Below are positions 49,590-59,090 of a DNA stretch of 64,000 nucleotides, piece after piece (position 1 is the stretch's first letter; every line of letters starts with the position of its first letter). The stretch lies in NCBI GenBank assembly GCA_905221605.1, contig CAJNDS010002303.1, positions 370,042-434,041 of the forward strand. The letters run 5' to 3'. A program made the position numbers and the translations under genes. Source of the stretch: Symbiodinium natans. Its lineage: Eukaryota > Sar > Dinophyceae > Suessiales > Symbiodiniaceae. The notes beneath the pieces were generated by a model that did no database searches, had not been told where the DNA came from, and was given only the letters and a program-made list of their open reading frames with translations.

Positions 49590-49965
49590 AAACCTTAAAC
49601 CCTAAACCCTAAACCCTAAACCCCAAACCCTGAAAAGCCCAACGCCCTAACTCCTACATCCCAAAGTCCTAGACCCCCGAAATCGGCAGGCGCATCCCAT
49701 CGCTGCATGGGCCCTAAACCCTAAACCCTAAAACCTAAACCCTAAACCCTAAACCCTAAACCCTAAACCCTAAACCCTAAACCCTAAACCCTAAACCTGA
49801 AAGCCCTGAGTCGCCCCGAAACCCTGAAAGCCCTAAGCGCCTAAGCCTCTGAACATCCCACGAAATGCAACCCTAAACCCCAAACCCTAAACCCCAAACC
49901 CCAAACCCCAAACCCCAAACCCTAAACCCTAAACCCTGAACCCCAAAATCCCCAAAACCCTTAAA
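49590..49965 (-). repeat. CCCTAAA/CCCCAAA arrays
   Basis: 49600-49635, 49712-49800 and 49870-49950, with short islands between. Confidence 0.9.
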
Positions 49966-49971
49966 TCCCAG

Positions 49972-50057
49972 AAGAGGTGCTTCCAATTGCGGAGATCATG
50001 TTCGACTTCAACAATGGTGAGGAGCTCCTCCATTGGTTTTCCTCGCTTAGGGGCTGA
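49972..50057 (+). CDS. Terminal exon, hydrophobic-acidic
   Basis: ATCCCAG precedes EVLPIAEIMFDFNNGEELLH then WFSSLRG and TGA. An internal AATG|GTGAGG could be a donor that would shorten it. Confidence 0.55.
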
Positions 50058-50875
50058 GGGTTTTCGGGTTTAGGGTTTCGGGTTTGGGGTTTAGGTTTTA
50101 GGGTTTAGGGTTTGGGGTTTAGGATTTAGGGCTTGGGGTTTAGGGCTTGGGTTTGGGGGTTTGGGGTCTAGGAGTTTTAGGGTTTAGGGCTTGGGTTTTG
50201 GGGGTGTGGGGTTGAGGAGTTTTAGGGTTTAGGGGCTGGAGGGTTTTTGTGGTTTTAGGGTTTTAGGGTTTTAGAGTTTAGGCCTTGGGATGAGAGCCAG
50301 GATGCTTACCTGATAGGAGCATGCTTGAAATAGCGGCATCACACAGCCTACCCTACAAACAAAGGCACGCCCCAAGAGAATCCCAAGTCTAGCCCTAAAC
50401 CCTAAGCCCTGAACCCTAAACCCTAAACCCCAAACCCCAAACCCTAAACCCTAAACCCCAAACCCTAAACCCTAAACCCCAAACCCCTCCAACGCCGGAG
50501 CCCTCTCAACCTGTGGTTTTATTTTCGGGAGTAGGCCCTTATTTCCTTTTTTTAGGGTTGGGGGTTTGGGGTTTGGGGTTTAGGGTTTAGGGTTTAGGGC
50601 TTAGGGCTTAGGGCTTAGGGTTCTAATCCCCTTAAAAAACAAAAAGAGTACCCGTGTTATTTCTAGGTTTCTCTGGGGTCTAGTGGTTCGGGGGTTGAGG
50701 GTTTATGGACTTCGGGTTTGGTAAGAGGGATCATGGGTTGAACAGGGCGTTTATTCAGGCTTCGTCTTTAGGCTTGAGGTCTGGGGCCTATATAAACCCT
50801 ATAAACCCTAAACCCTAAACCATATACCCTAAACCCCAAACCCTAAACCCCAAACCCTAGACCCTAAACCTAAAC
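50058..50875. repeat. Degenerate arrays with small islands
   Basis: G-strand 50060-50285, C-strand 50398-50485, G-strand 50555-50620, C-strand 50795-50870. 50301-50333 after GAGCCAG reads DAYLIGACLK then TAG; 50483-50511 on minus reads VERAPALE. Low confidence. Confidence 0.6.
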
Positions 50876-50879
50876 CCAG

Positions 50880-50984
50880 GAGCTTCCGCGGTGCATCACG
50901 GTGGCGGGCGCCGAGCAGCGCACGCCGGCCGAGTGGGCGAAGAACGGCATGTGCCGGCGGAGCGGAAAGGCGGTTTCCTACTGA
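50880..50984 (+). CDS. Terminal exon, unknown function
   Basis: AACCCAG precedes ELPRCITVAGAEQRTPAEWA then KNGMCRRSGKAVSY with TGA at 50982-50984. 34 codons in one convincing frame. Confidence 0.6.
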   Translation, partial: ELPRCITVAGAEQRTPAEWAKNGMCRRSGKAVSY

Positions 50985-50989
50985 GCCTT

Positions 50990-51120
50990 GGCCAGGGTTT
51001 GGGGTTGAGGGTTTAAGGTTTAGGGTTTAGGGTTTAGGGCTTAGGGCTTAGGGTTTAGGGTTTAGGGTTTAGGGCTCAGGGTTTAGGGTTTAGGGTTTAC
51101 GGTTTACGGGTTTACGGTTT
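50990..51120 (+). repeat. TTTAGGG array
   Basis: About 16 variant units including GGGCTTA and TTTACGG. Confidence 0.9.
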
Positions 51121-51128
51121 CGGGCAAG

Positions 51129-51742
51129 TCTGTGCCTCGGGCATCTCCGTTGGCGAAGGCACAGGATCCGTTCATGATGAGGAAGATTTCGGCGGCCAAG
51201 GTGAAGAGGGTGGCAAGGGTGGAAAGGGTCAGAATCCCACAGTTTACAACATTGGGGCTGACAACATTCACCCGATCGACCAGAATGCGATGAAGTCAGT
51301 GAAGCAAATGGTGGAAATGTGGGATCAGCAGACTGCAACAGCCTCAGCCACTCAGAATCCCGGTGAGTCTGCAACGGCATCTGCTGGTATCCCTCCAGGT
51401 TCTACTGACGAAGCTGGTCTGGGCGATGCTCCCAAGCCCAAAGCTAAAGCTGCCGCCAAAGGAGCTGGGGACGCTGAGGAAGCTGAAGATATCGAAGACC
51501 CTAGGCCCCTCGAAGACCCCAAGCCCCTTGTCCACCCCCTAAACCGTACACCCTACACCCTTAAAGCCTAAAGCCTAAAGCCTAAAGCCCAAAGCCTAAA
51601 GCCTAAAGCCTACAGCCTAAAGCCTAAAGCCTAAAGCCTAAACCCTAAACCCTAAAGCCTAACGCCTAGCGCCTAAAGCCTAAAGCCCAAAGTGCAGGAG
51701 AGTCCAGGCCCTGCAGCCCGGAAGACCAAGATGACCCCCTAA
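51129..51742 (+). CDS. Two-exon gene end, acidic Gly/Ala/Lys-rich protein
   Basis: Exon 51129-51529 (GGGCAAG acceptor) is the longest in the mosaic: about 133 codons in one frame, with EGTGSVHDEEDFGGQGEEGG, KGGKGQNPTVYNIGADNIHP, later APKPKAKAAAKGAGDAEEAE and EDIEDPRPLEDPKPL. Donor CCCCTT|GTCCAC; intron 51530-51697 is mostly CCTAAAG repeats; exon 51698-51742 joins in phase 0 as ESPGPAARKTKMTP and TAA. Low-complexity charged tails like this occur in nuclear and RNA-binding proteins; function unknown. Confidence 0.7.
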
Positions 51743-51864
51743 TCCCCTGAAGCTTCGCAGCCTTTAAGTCCTCATTGAGGATTTAGGGTTTAGGGTTTAG
51801 GGTTGAGGGTTTAGGGTTTAGGGTCTAGGGTGTAGGGCTAAGCCCTAGAAGCCTCATCCCCAAG

Positions 51865-51935
51865 GCACCGCGAGCATCCGCGCTGCTGAGGGGCAGCGGA
51901 ATCGCCGTCGGGAGCGGGGCCCCAGCGGGCTTGGG
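51865..51935 (+). CDS. Internal exon, Gly/Ala-rich
   Basis: CCCCAAG precedes, GTTTAG follows. Reads APRASALLRGSGIAVGSGAP then AGL. Confidence 0.4.
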
Positions 51936-52085
51936 GTTTAGGGTTTGGGGTTTAGGGTTTGGGGCTTAGGGTTTGGGGTTTACTCTTTGGTGTTCCCGAG
52001 CGTTGCTTACCGCTCGGTTTAGGGTTTGGGGTCTAGGGTTTCGGGTTTGGGGTTTAGGGTTTAGGGGGCCGCTTTGATTAGGCAG

Positions 52086-52253
52086 TTCTTGAATGCTGTT
52101 TCGAGATGCAGTCTTAGCTGCAAACCGTGGTGTCTGAAAGCTCATGCTTTCAGGGCTTCAGGCATGCTGGAGTGCTTTCAGTGCTTCAGGCATGCTGGAG
52201 AAAACCTGGGTGGAGGCTTCAAATGTCAGGTTTCTTGGCATGGGGAACCCTAA
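52086..52253 (+). CDS. Possible exon, Cys-rich
   Basis: TTAGGCAG precedes a 55-codon frame FLNAVSRCSLSCKPWCLKAH then AFRASGMLECFQCFRHAGEN, ending WHGEP at an array TAA. It contains a 27-bp tandem duplication (TTTCAGKGCTTCAGGCATGC). Confidence 0.45.
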   Translation, partial: FLNAVSRCSLSCKPWCLKAHAFRASGMLECFQCFRHAGENLGGGFKCQVSWHGEP

Positions 52254-52254
52254 A

Positions 52255-52740
52255 CCCTAAACACTAAACGCTAAACCTTAAATTACTAAACCCTAAATCC
52301 AGCTGTAAATCCTCAACCCTCAACCCTAAGCCCTGAACTAGACCCTGAACCCCAAAAAATACTAAACCCTAAGCCCTGAACCCTAAATTACTAAACCCTG
52401 AACACTAAACCCTAAATTAAATACTACCCGGGACTTTCTTTACCTACAGTTGTAGAAGTCATACCTGCTAACTAAGGGGTGGTTACTACAAAACTGTAGG
52501 TAAATAGAGTGCCAGGTAAGCCCAAAATTACTAAACCCTCAATCCTAAACCTAAACCGTCAACCCCAAACCCTAAAATGCTAAGCCCTAAACCCTAAACC
52601 CTAAACCCAAAACTCTAAACCCTAAACCCTAAACCCTAGACCCTAGACCCTAGACCCTAGACCCTAGACGCTAGACGCTAGACCCTAGACCCTAGACCCT
52701 AGACCCTAGACCCTAGACCCTAGACCCTAAACCTAAGCCC
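52255..52740 (-). repeat. CCCTAAA/CCCTAGA arrays with element J
   Basis: CCCTAGA block of about 16 units at 52630-52725. Element J at about 52435-52512 has arms TTTACCTACAGTT and AACTGTAGGTAAA. Confidence 0.8.
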
Positions 52741-52746
52741 CGCGAG

Positions 52747-52833
52747 GCGCCCGGCAGTGGCTCCACAGGAGGCGGCGGGGGCGGCAGCAGCGGCAGCGGC
52801 GGCGGTTGGGGCGCGCCCGCCGAAAGTTTTTAG
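52747..52833 (+). CDS. Terminal exon, Gly/Ser-rich
   Basis: CCCGCGAG precedes a Gly-Ser run (APGSGSTGGGGGGSS) ending WGAPAESF with TAG supplied by TTTTTAGGG. Confidence 0.45.
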   Translation, partial: APGSGSTGGGGGGSSGSGGGWGAPAESF

Positions 52834-52834
52834 G

Positions 52835-53490
52835 GTTTAGTGTTTAGGGTTTAGGGTTTAGGGCCCCAAGGCTTGTGGGTTTAGGGGCTTCAGGGCGTTA
52901 GGCTTTGTTTGTTTTCTTTTCATTTCCTTGGTTTATTTTCCTCTTTGTTAGGGGTTTGTAGGTGCTTTAGCGTGTCTAGGGGCTTTAGCGCTTTTGGTGT
53001 TTTAGTTGTTTTTTTGTTTCGGCTTTTGAGGGTTTTTAGGGTTTCTAGGAGTTTCGTTGTTTTTAGGTTTTTGTTGGTACTGAACCTGTTTAGATCCAAG
53101 ACCTCCGAAGCTGCAACCTTGAGAACGAAGCCCGGAGCCTAAACTGCAAATTTCACCTTAGGGTTTAGGGTTTAGGGGTTTAGGGGTTTAGGGTTTAGGG
53201 GTCTAGGGGTTTAGGGGTTTAGGGGTTTAGGGGTTTAGGGGTTTAGGGTTTAGGGGTTTAGGAGTTTAGGGGTTTAGGGGTTTAGGGGTTTAGGGGTTAG
53301 GGTTTAGGGGGGTTCAGATATCATGTAGTGATGGGGTTTATGGAAACGCAGAGTCTAGGAGCAGGGGGCTTTTGGGGTTCAGCGCTCGCGGTCCTCGAGG
53401 AGGAGCCTTTGGCAAGGGGTTTAGGGTTTAGGGTTTAGGGTTTAGGTTTAGGGTTGAGGGTTTAGGGTTTAGGGTTTAGGGTACCCCGTT
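52835..53490 (+). repeat. TTTAGGG arrays and T-rich stretch
   Basis: T-rich 52900-53090, then exon candidate 53094-53150 (IQDLRSCNLENEARSLNC, acceptor CCTGTTTAG), then about 17 units of the octamer TTTAGGGG (53158-53300), exon candidate 53383-53418 (LAVLEEEPLAR), then TTTAGGG. Confidence 0.65.
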
Positions 53491-53554
53491 GCCCCTAAAA
53501 TAACGAGAGTGGCCCGGCAACCCGGCACGCCGGTAGCCTCTAAATGAGTTTACA

Positions 53555-53645
53555 TTCGTCATACAGCCGTGATTAGCGATCACGTGACTAGCGCGTGATC
53601 GCGAATCGTGGGCTGTATCGCGGGCTATATCATGAAATCTTTTAA
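53555..53645. mobile_element. Large palindrome
   Basis: TACAGCC...GCGATCACG pairs with CGTGATCGC...GGCTGTA around a nine-base loop, an imperfect inverted repeat of about 55 bp. Confidence 0.6.
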
Positions 53646-53744
53646 ACAAGATTGCCGAACAAAGGGCTTACCGCAAAACTCTCATTATAAACTGCCTTAA
53701 ACCCTAAGCCCAAAACCCAAAACCCAAAACCCTAAACCCTAAAC

Positions 53745-53796
53745 CCAGTCCTTGTCCTGGGAACCCCCAAAAGAGCCACCCCTCAGTTTCGGAAGC
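53745..53796 (-). CDS. Internal exon, minus strand
   Basis: On minus, GATGTCTTTGCAG precedes and GTTTAGGG follows. Two frames open; one reads LPKLRGGSFGGSQDKDW. Confidence 0.45.
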
Positions 53797-53879
53797 CTGC
53801 AAAGACATCCGAATTACACACCTACCTTTACTTCCATTTTACAACCACATGTGCACGAACCAATACTACACAGCAACCA

Positions 53880-54175
53880 GCACCCAAACCCTAAACACTA
53901 CAGTCTAAACCCTAAACCCTAAGCCCTAAGCCCTACGCCCTAAGCCCTAGGCCCCAAACCCAAACCCCAAACCCCAAACCCCAAACCCCAAACCTCAAAC
54001 CCCAAACCCCAAACCCCAAACCCCAAACCCCAAACCCCAAACCCCAAACCCCCAAACCCCAAACCCCAAACCCCCAAACCCCAAACCCCAAACCCCAAAC
54101 CCCAAACCCTAAACCCTAAACCCTAAACCCTAAACCCTAAACCCTAAACCCTAAACCCTCAACCCTAACCCTCAT
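53880..54175 (-). repeat. CCCCAAA then CCCTAAA array
   Basis: About 24 CCCCAAA units change sharply to CCCTAAA at about 54105. Confidence 0.95.
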
Positions 54176-54183
54176 GTAGCCAG

Positions 54184-54466
54184 GTGGTGGCCGCGGTGGA
54201 GGTGGTGGCGGCTGGGGCGGGTGGAATGACTGGGACCATCGCTGGGGTGGTGGCTGGGGAGGCGCTGCGCCCGGCAGGGCGAACCCTAAACCCTAAACCC
54301 TAAACCCTAAACCTAAACCCTAAACCCTAAACCCTAAACCCTAAACCCTAAACCCTAAACCCTAAACCCTAAACCCTAAACCCTAAACCCTGGCTCCTTG
54401 CAAGGAACTGGCGGCAAAAAAGGTGGCAAGGGAAACCGGGATGGCGGCAAGGATGGGAGAGGCCAG
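54184..54466 (+). CDS. Gly/Trp/Lys-rich exons, RGG-like
   Basis: After AGCCAG: GGRGGGGGGWGGWNDWDHRW, open on to an array TAA at 54294-54296. If it instead ends at TGGG|GTGGTG (54246), it joins in phase to 54405-54466 (TTGCAAG acceptor): TGGKKGGKGNRDGGKDGRGQ, donor CCAG|GTTGGG. The composition suggests a nucleic-acid-binding low-complexity domain; that is inference. Confidence 0.5.
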
Positions 54467-54479
54467 GTTGGGGTGAACT

Positions 54480-54810
54480 GTCGGCTTGGGGGTGTGTAGG
54501 GTTTAGGGTTTAGGGTTCAGGGTTCAGGGTTTAGGGTTCAGGGTTTAGGGTTTAGGGTTTAGGGTTTAGGGTTTATGGTTTAGGGTTTAGGGTTTAGGGT
54601 TGAGGGTTGAGGGTTTAGGGTGAAGGGTTCAGGGTTTAGGGTTGAGGGTTTAGGGTGAAGGGTTCAGGGTTTAGGGGGTGCTGGGGTTGTGGGGGCTCGG
54701 GTTTTGGGGCTAAGGTTTAGGGTTTCAGGCTGCTGGGGTTTGGGGTTTGGGATTGACGGTTGGGCAGGGGGGGGGGGGGAGGGGGGAACTCGCGGCAAAA
54801 AACGTCACTA
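54480..54810 (+). repeat. TTTAGGG/TTGAGGG arrays and G-run
   Basis: About 30 variant units, including two copies of a block TTTAGGGTGAAGGGTTCAGG, then 13 G at 54767. Confidence 0.9.
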
Positions 54811-54817
54811 GAAAAAC

Positions 54818-55168
54818 CCTAAGCTCTAACCCTCCGGTATCCTTCGCAAGTTCCTTCTCCCGCTGCTGCTTTACGGAGCCAAGTATCAGAAGTTGGTACC
54901 CTACTGCTAGGTATTCCGCAAGAACTTTGACAACACATTCCTGTTGACGCGACACGCGCGACAAACCCTAAACCCTAAACCCTAAACCCTAAACCCTAAA
55001 CCCTAAACCCTAAACCCTAAACCCCAAACCCCAAACCCCAAACCCTAAACCCTAAACTCGACATCCTCAGCCCCGACCAGAGCCCCAAGCCCCTAAGCCC
55101 TAAACCCTGAACACCAGATTGTAGACTCGGGCAGAAAAGCCGCCAGCAGCCTGTGTCCCAATTCGAAG
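54818..55168 (-). CDS. Two-exon gene, minus strand, telomere-repeat intron
   Basis: Exon 55115-55168 (minus, after ACGAG) reads LRIGTQAAGGFSARVYNL in 18 whole codons and ends before GTGTTC. Intron 54941-55114 is TTTAGGG array on the sense strand ending GCGTCAACAG. Exon 54818-54940 reads ECVVKVLAEYLAVGYQLLIL then GSVKQQREKELAKDTGGLEL, 41 whole codons, ending AGG|GTTTTT. Phase 0 throughout. The helical, Leu/Lys/Glu-rich text is very protein-like. Family unknown. Confidence 0.65.
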
Positions 55169-55204
55169 CTCGTTTAGTGAAGCACCTTAGCCTTACACCT
55201 AATC

Positions 55205-55312
55205 CTCCCCCTAAACCCCCCCTACCCCCTAATATGAAAAGCCCCCAATATACCATAATATAACTTTAATGGGGGTAGTTAATATTACGGGGTAGGGGCG
55301 GGGGGGCATATT
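55205..55312. mobile_element. Inverted-repeat element, family E
   Basis: Arms CCCCTACCCCCTAATAT and its near complement flank ACCATAATATAAC. Confidence 0.6.
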
Positions 55313-55384
55313 CACCCCCGCTTTTCGACCAGTCTGCCCAAAGGGGACGCACCCCGGCAAGGGGTCCTCAAGGGCTCCTGGACC

Positions 55385-55660
55385 AGACGCACCCTAAACC
55401 CTAACCCCTAAAGCCTAAATCCTAGACCCTCTCCACCCTAAACCCTGAACCCCAAAACCCTAAACCCTAAACCCTAAGCCCTAAACCCTAACAAAACCGT
55501 AAAGCGTAAGCCCTAAACCCTAAACCCTAAACCCTAAACCCTAAACCCTAAACCCCAAACCCCAAACCCCAAACCCCAAACCCCAAACCCCAAACCCTAA
55601 ACCGTAAACCCTAAACCCTAAACCCTAAACCCTAACCTTTAGAATGCCTTAGCTTGGGTC
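55385..55660 (-). repeat. CCCTAAA/CCCCAAA array
   Basis: About 30 units, near perfect from 55510. Confidence 0.9.
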
Positions 55661-55724
55661 TAGTAAATGCACCCCGGGCTCGTGCTTGAATAGTACCGGA
55701 CCTATCGGGCGCTCCGGACATCAG

Positions 55725-55969
55725 ATCGGGATACGGGGCCTCACCCCGAAGCACTACCGGGGTTTAGGGTTGAGGGTCTAGGGCTTAGTTTAGGGGAGAG
55801 GGTTTAGGGTTTAGGGTTGAGGGTTGAGGGTTTAGAGTTTAGGGTTTAGGGCTTAGGGCTTCTTCCCCGTTCTGCCCCTCAATGCCGAGCGCCTTATCGA
55901 CACACTCCTGGCGAGGACATCATCCTTATGGTCGGAATCACGGCAGTGAAGGCCGATGACAAGTGTTGA
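55725..55969 (+). CDS. Two exon candidates
   Basis: 55725-55761 (GGACATCAG acceptor, GTTTAGGG donor) reads IGIRGLTPKHYR. 55916-55969 (CTCCTGGCGAG acceptor) reads DIILMVGITAVKADDKC and TGA. The TTTAGGG array 55762-55860 lies between; a simple phase join is not obvious. Confidence 0.45.
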
Positions 55970-56077
55970 TGTCCACTACAGCGTGCTTTTCTGACAACGC
56001 TACCTCTACCTTCAAGTACCCCAAACCCCCCCCCCCCCCCGTTCCCAAACTGTTTCAGGGATTCGGGTGACTCGCAG

Positions 56078-56247
56078 ATAATGAAAGGTTGTATACCAAA
56101 TTGAAAGCTCTTTCGGGAGGTCCTGCAAGGGTTTACCAAGATTCAGAGGTTCAGGGTTTGAAGGGGCTTGCAAGGCATTATCAGGGTTTAGAAGGGCCGG
56201 CGGGCAGGACAACACGGACAGAATTAATGTTTCCAATCAAGCCCTGA
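56078..56247 (+). CDS. Terminal exon, 55 codons
   Basis: GACTCGCAG precedes NERLYTKLKALSGGPARVYQ then DSEVQGLKGLARHYQGLEGP and GRTTRTELMFPIKP with TGA at 56245-56247. Convincing helical text in one frame, no array inside. Minus-strand open frames here are shadows. Confidence 0.55.
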
Positions 56248-56249
56248 GA

Positions 56250-56720
56250 TCCATGGCCCAAGCCCGTAAACCCTCTAAACCCTCTAAACCTTCCAGACCC
56301 CAAACCTAAACCTTCTAAACCCCAAGCACCCCAAAGCCTTCCAAACCCCAAACCGGGAAAACCCGGAACCCCAAAACCCAAAACCTTCTTAACCCCAAGC
56401 ACCCTCAGCCTTCTAAACCCCCAAAACCCTAATCTGCGAATTGCTTAAGAACCCACCCCCCCCAAAAAAAAAAAAAAAGATAGAGAAACACATGAAGATA
56501 TTCTTCCTTATCAGGAAAATATAGGAAAATAAGTTTCTATTTCTTGGGGGTTCTTAAGAAAACAGTAGTAATCCTTCTAAACCCCAAAACCCCTAAACCT
56601 TGTAAGCCCCGAAACCCTAAGACCCTAAACCCTAAACCCTAAACCCTAAACCCTAAACCCTAAACCCTAAACCCTAAACCCTAAACCCTAAACCCTAAAC
56701 CCTAAACCCTAAACCCTTGA
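56250..56720. repeat. C-strand variants, element F copy, CCCTAAA array
   Basis: TTCTAAACCCC-type degenerate units 56270-56430, an inverted-repeat F copy 56447-56562 with poly-A, then perfect CCCTAAA 56622-56715. Confidence 0.75.
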
Positions 56721-56721
56721 G

Positions 56722-57205
56722 AGGCGGCCGCCGTTCCTTCGGAGGCCGGGCTGGCGGCACTCGATTGGGGACTACTGGTACTTTGGGTTGGGAGAAGGTT
56801 TAGGGTTCAAGGTTTGGGGTTTAGTTTAGGGGTTTTGGGCTTAGGGCTCAGAAGGCTTTAGGTTTAGGGTTAGGTACATGCTCAGCAGTGTGGTTTTGCG
56901 GTTTTAGGGCGTAGGTTTAGGATTCGGGGCTAAGGTTTGGGGTTGTCGAAAGTTCAGAAGGTTCAGAAGGTTAGAAGGTGTAAAGGGTTTAGAAGGTGAA
57001 CAAATTCCAATAGTATCCTCTTATCATCCTTACTCTTTGTATTTCCTTTCCAACGGTCATAACACAGAAAAGTACCCACATTGCCTGTAATCATGAAAAG
57101 GCAATGTGATGACTAGCAAGTACGTACAAATGCATCTGAAGCGTCTTCAGACAATGTTAAGTGGCTGAAGTTTGCCCCTGCTGGAGTTCAAATGGGTTTA
57201 GGGTT
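56722..57205 (+). CDS. Exon candidates in a unique stretch
   Basis: 56722-56777 before GTACTT is open in two frames (AAAVPSEAGLAALDWGLL in one). 57121-57165 after GACTAGCAAG reads YVQMHLKRLQTMLSG and TGA. Between them 57000-57115 is AT-richer with a CATTGCC/GGCAATG hairpin and no gene. Confidence 0.35.
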
Positions 57206-57290
57206 GGGATGTTCCCCCTTGTACTAACACTCCTTAATAGGGATTGTAGTACCCCCTTAATCCTTATTAAAGACTGTTAGTATCAGGGGG
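57206..57290. mobile_element. Inverted-repeat element, family B copy
   Basis: GGGATGTTCCCCCTT arm and ACTGTTAGTATCAGGG arm, as at 34175. Confidence 0.7.
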
Positions 57291-57320
57291 GGACCGCCAC
57301 CGGCTTTGGTTTATCCTCAG

Positions 57321-57583
57321 AACGCAGTAATGAACGGCGCTCCTGACTCGATCAACATTAATGCAGTTGTTGAGTCGCTGAACTGGCACGCGCTAGACTA
57401 GGTCTGAAGCCTTGGCGGAGTACGGACAGTGGTTACAATGCAGGTGAAGTTTTGCTTTGTACCACACTCAGTGCCCTCGGTCAACAGGGGATGGTTCAGT
57501 TGGGCTCTGGAGGACGTGAGATACTCACAGAAGCGCGTGCAGAAATGAAGACCATTCTGAATACGTTGCTTCCCAAATCCTGA
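57321..57583 (+). CDS. Adjacent exons of a unique gene segment
   Basis: Acceptor GGTTTATCCTCAG; 57321-57401 reads NAVMNGAPDSININAVVESL then NWHALD and TAG. 57444-57583 after TACAATGCAG reads EVLLCTTLSALGQQGMVQLG then SGGREILTEARAEMKTILNT and LLPKS, TGA. Both are strongly protein-like. The in-frame TAG overlaps GGTCTG, so either two genes, a nonsense change or a non-canonical donor separates them. Confidence 0.55.
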
Positions 57584-57624
57584 ACCCCCATAACCCTATA
57601 AACCCCAAACCCTTCTGTCTTACG

Positions 57625-57707
57625 GTAGTTACATGGTCCCTCAGTATGAGAGGAGACCCCTTACATACCCTTACATACGCTCTACAAGCCAAGGGCCCAC
57701 ACTCCAG
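57625..57707 (+). mobile_element. Introner-like family C copy
   Basis: Begins ACG|GTAGTTACATGG, ends GGCCCACACTCCAG. Downstream 57708-57760 is open (NPVEEVTDHVKGLLDSHKT), consistent with an exon right after the acceptor. Confidence 0.55.
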
Positions 57708-57830
57708 AACCCTGTAGAGGAGGTAACGGACCATGTTAAGGGTCTGTTGGATTCTCACAAAACCTTAAACCCTAAACCCTAAACCCTAAACCTTAAACCC
57801 TACACCCTAAACCCTAAGCCCTTCTGACAG

Positions 57831-58477
57831 GCACCAAGGAGGAGTTCTTGGACATTATCAAGCAACATGCCAAGGGCAAGTTCCAGTTCTACGAGACGCC
57901 GCTGGCTCTGCAGCCTATTCAGGTTTAGGGTTTAGGATTTAGGGTTTAGGGTCTAGGCTTCATATTCACGCATGTAAGAGTTCCACCCCGAAAGCTCTGC
58001 TTTCCCATTGTTTTGAGTTCGCAATGAGAGCTGCCGAGAACACCTCTCAATCTGAAATGTTCTGTGCAAAATCCTGCGCCGAAACCCTAGCCCTCACACT
58101 TCGAAGGCTAATTTCCTGCTCTAGATCCGAATCTGCATCCGACACATCCACAGTACCACTGTGCGAGCAGGCTCTTTCTAAGCCCATGGGTCCCCAGGGT
58201 GGGTTTAGGGTTTGGGGTTTGGGGTTTAGGGTTTCGGGTTTAGGGTTTTGTGGGCAGGCGACGGGCAGGGGAGGGTGGGTGGGGGGGGGGGGGGTGGTGG
58301 GAAACCCTAAACCCTAAACCCTAAACCCTAAACCCTAAACCCTAAACCCTAAACCCTAAACCCTAAACCCTAAACCCCAAACCCTAATGTAGCTTCAAGC
58401 ACCAGATCCCGGGCCGAGGCAAACGATCCAAGGCGGGGTGCAGGTCCGGTTCGGCAAGAGCCTGGGCTTTGAAGTAG
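57831..58477 (+). CDS. Two-exon gene end
   Basis: Exon 57831-57922 (TTCTGACAG acceptor) reads TKEEFLDIIKQHAKGKFQFY then ETPLALQPIQ, ending CAG|GTTTAGGG. Exon 58400-58477 (GCTTCAAG acceptor) joins in phase 0: HQIPGRGKRSKAGCRSGSAR then AWALK and TAG. The first exon is among the most convincing. The intervening 477 bp hold short arrays plus an open unique island at 57955-58200 of uncertain strand (plus SQSEMFCAKSCAETLAL; minus SDADSDLEQEISLRSVRARV). Confidence 0.6.
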
Positions 58478-58479
58478 GG

Positions 58480-58770
58480 TTTACGGTTTAAGGTTTGGTG
58501 TTTAGGGTTTAGGGTTAGGGTTTGGGGTTTAGGGTTTGGGGTTTGGAGCTTAGGGTTTAGGGTTTTGGGGTTTTATTGCAAATAGTATTACCTCATGACC
58601 CCCTATATGTCTGTACCATGACAACCCCCAGACCCTTATTCTAATTATTAGGGCCCCTATATGTGTCTTCAGTTTATTTTTTTTCGACTTGGGCTTCTGG
58701 GTTTAGGGTTTAGGGTTGAGGGTTTGGGGAAGTTTTGATGCTACACCTAGTCTGTATTTTTCTTTATCTG
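58480..58770. repeat. TTTAGGG array and small element
   Basis: Array 58480-58575; 58580-58680 contains CCCCCTATATGT and GGGCCCCTATATGT and may be an element. T-rich sequence leads into the next exon. Confidence 0.6.
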
Positions 58771-58773
58771 CAG

Positions 58774-58830
58774 AGGTGTCTGAAAAAGCTTAGGAATGGG
58801 ACAATCGACTTCATGTCGGAGGCATCGAAG
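58774..58830 (+). CDS. Internal exon, phase 0 to 0, textbook splice sites
   Basis: Acceptor ATTTTTCTTTATCTGCAG, donor AAG|GTGCGT. Exactly 19 codons: RCLKKLRNGTIDFMSEASK. Here the flanking intron is T-rich rather than heptamer array, showing that normal introns coexist. Confidence 0.65.
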
Positions 58831-59090
58831 GTGCGTGCCCCCTTGAAAAAGGTTTGGGTTTGCAGGGTTTCAGGTTTGAACCCTATAAAGCCTCAACCTG
58901 AATCCTAAACCGGTAAGCCTTTTGTCTAACAACCAGGGGGGGACAAAGCCTAATTAAACCCTAAACCCTCAACCCGATCGTGTTTAGGGTGCGGGACACC
59001 ATGCAGAAGAGTTGACGACCTCGGAACGGATCCACTCTAAACTCCCTAACCCCCTAAGCCCTAAGCCCTAGAACCTGTCCCAAGACGTAC

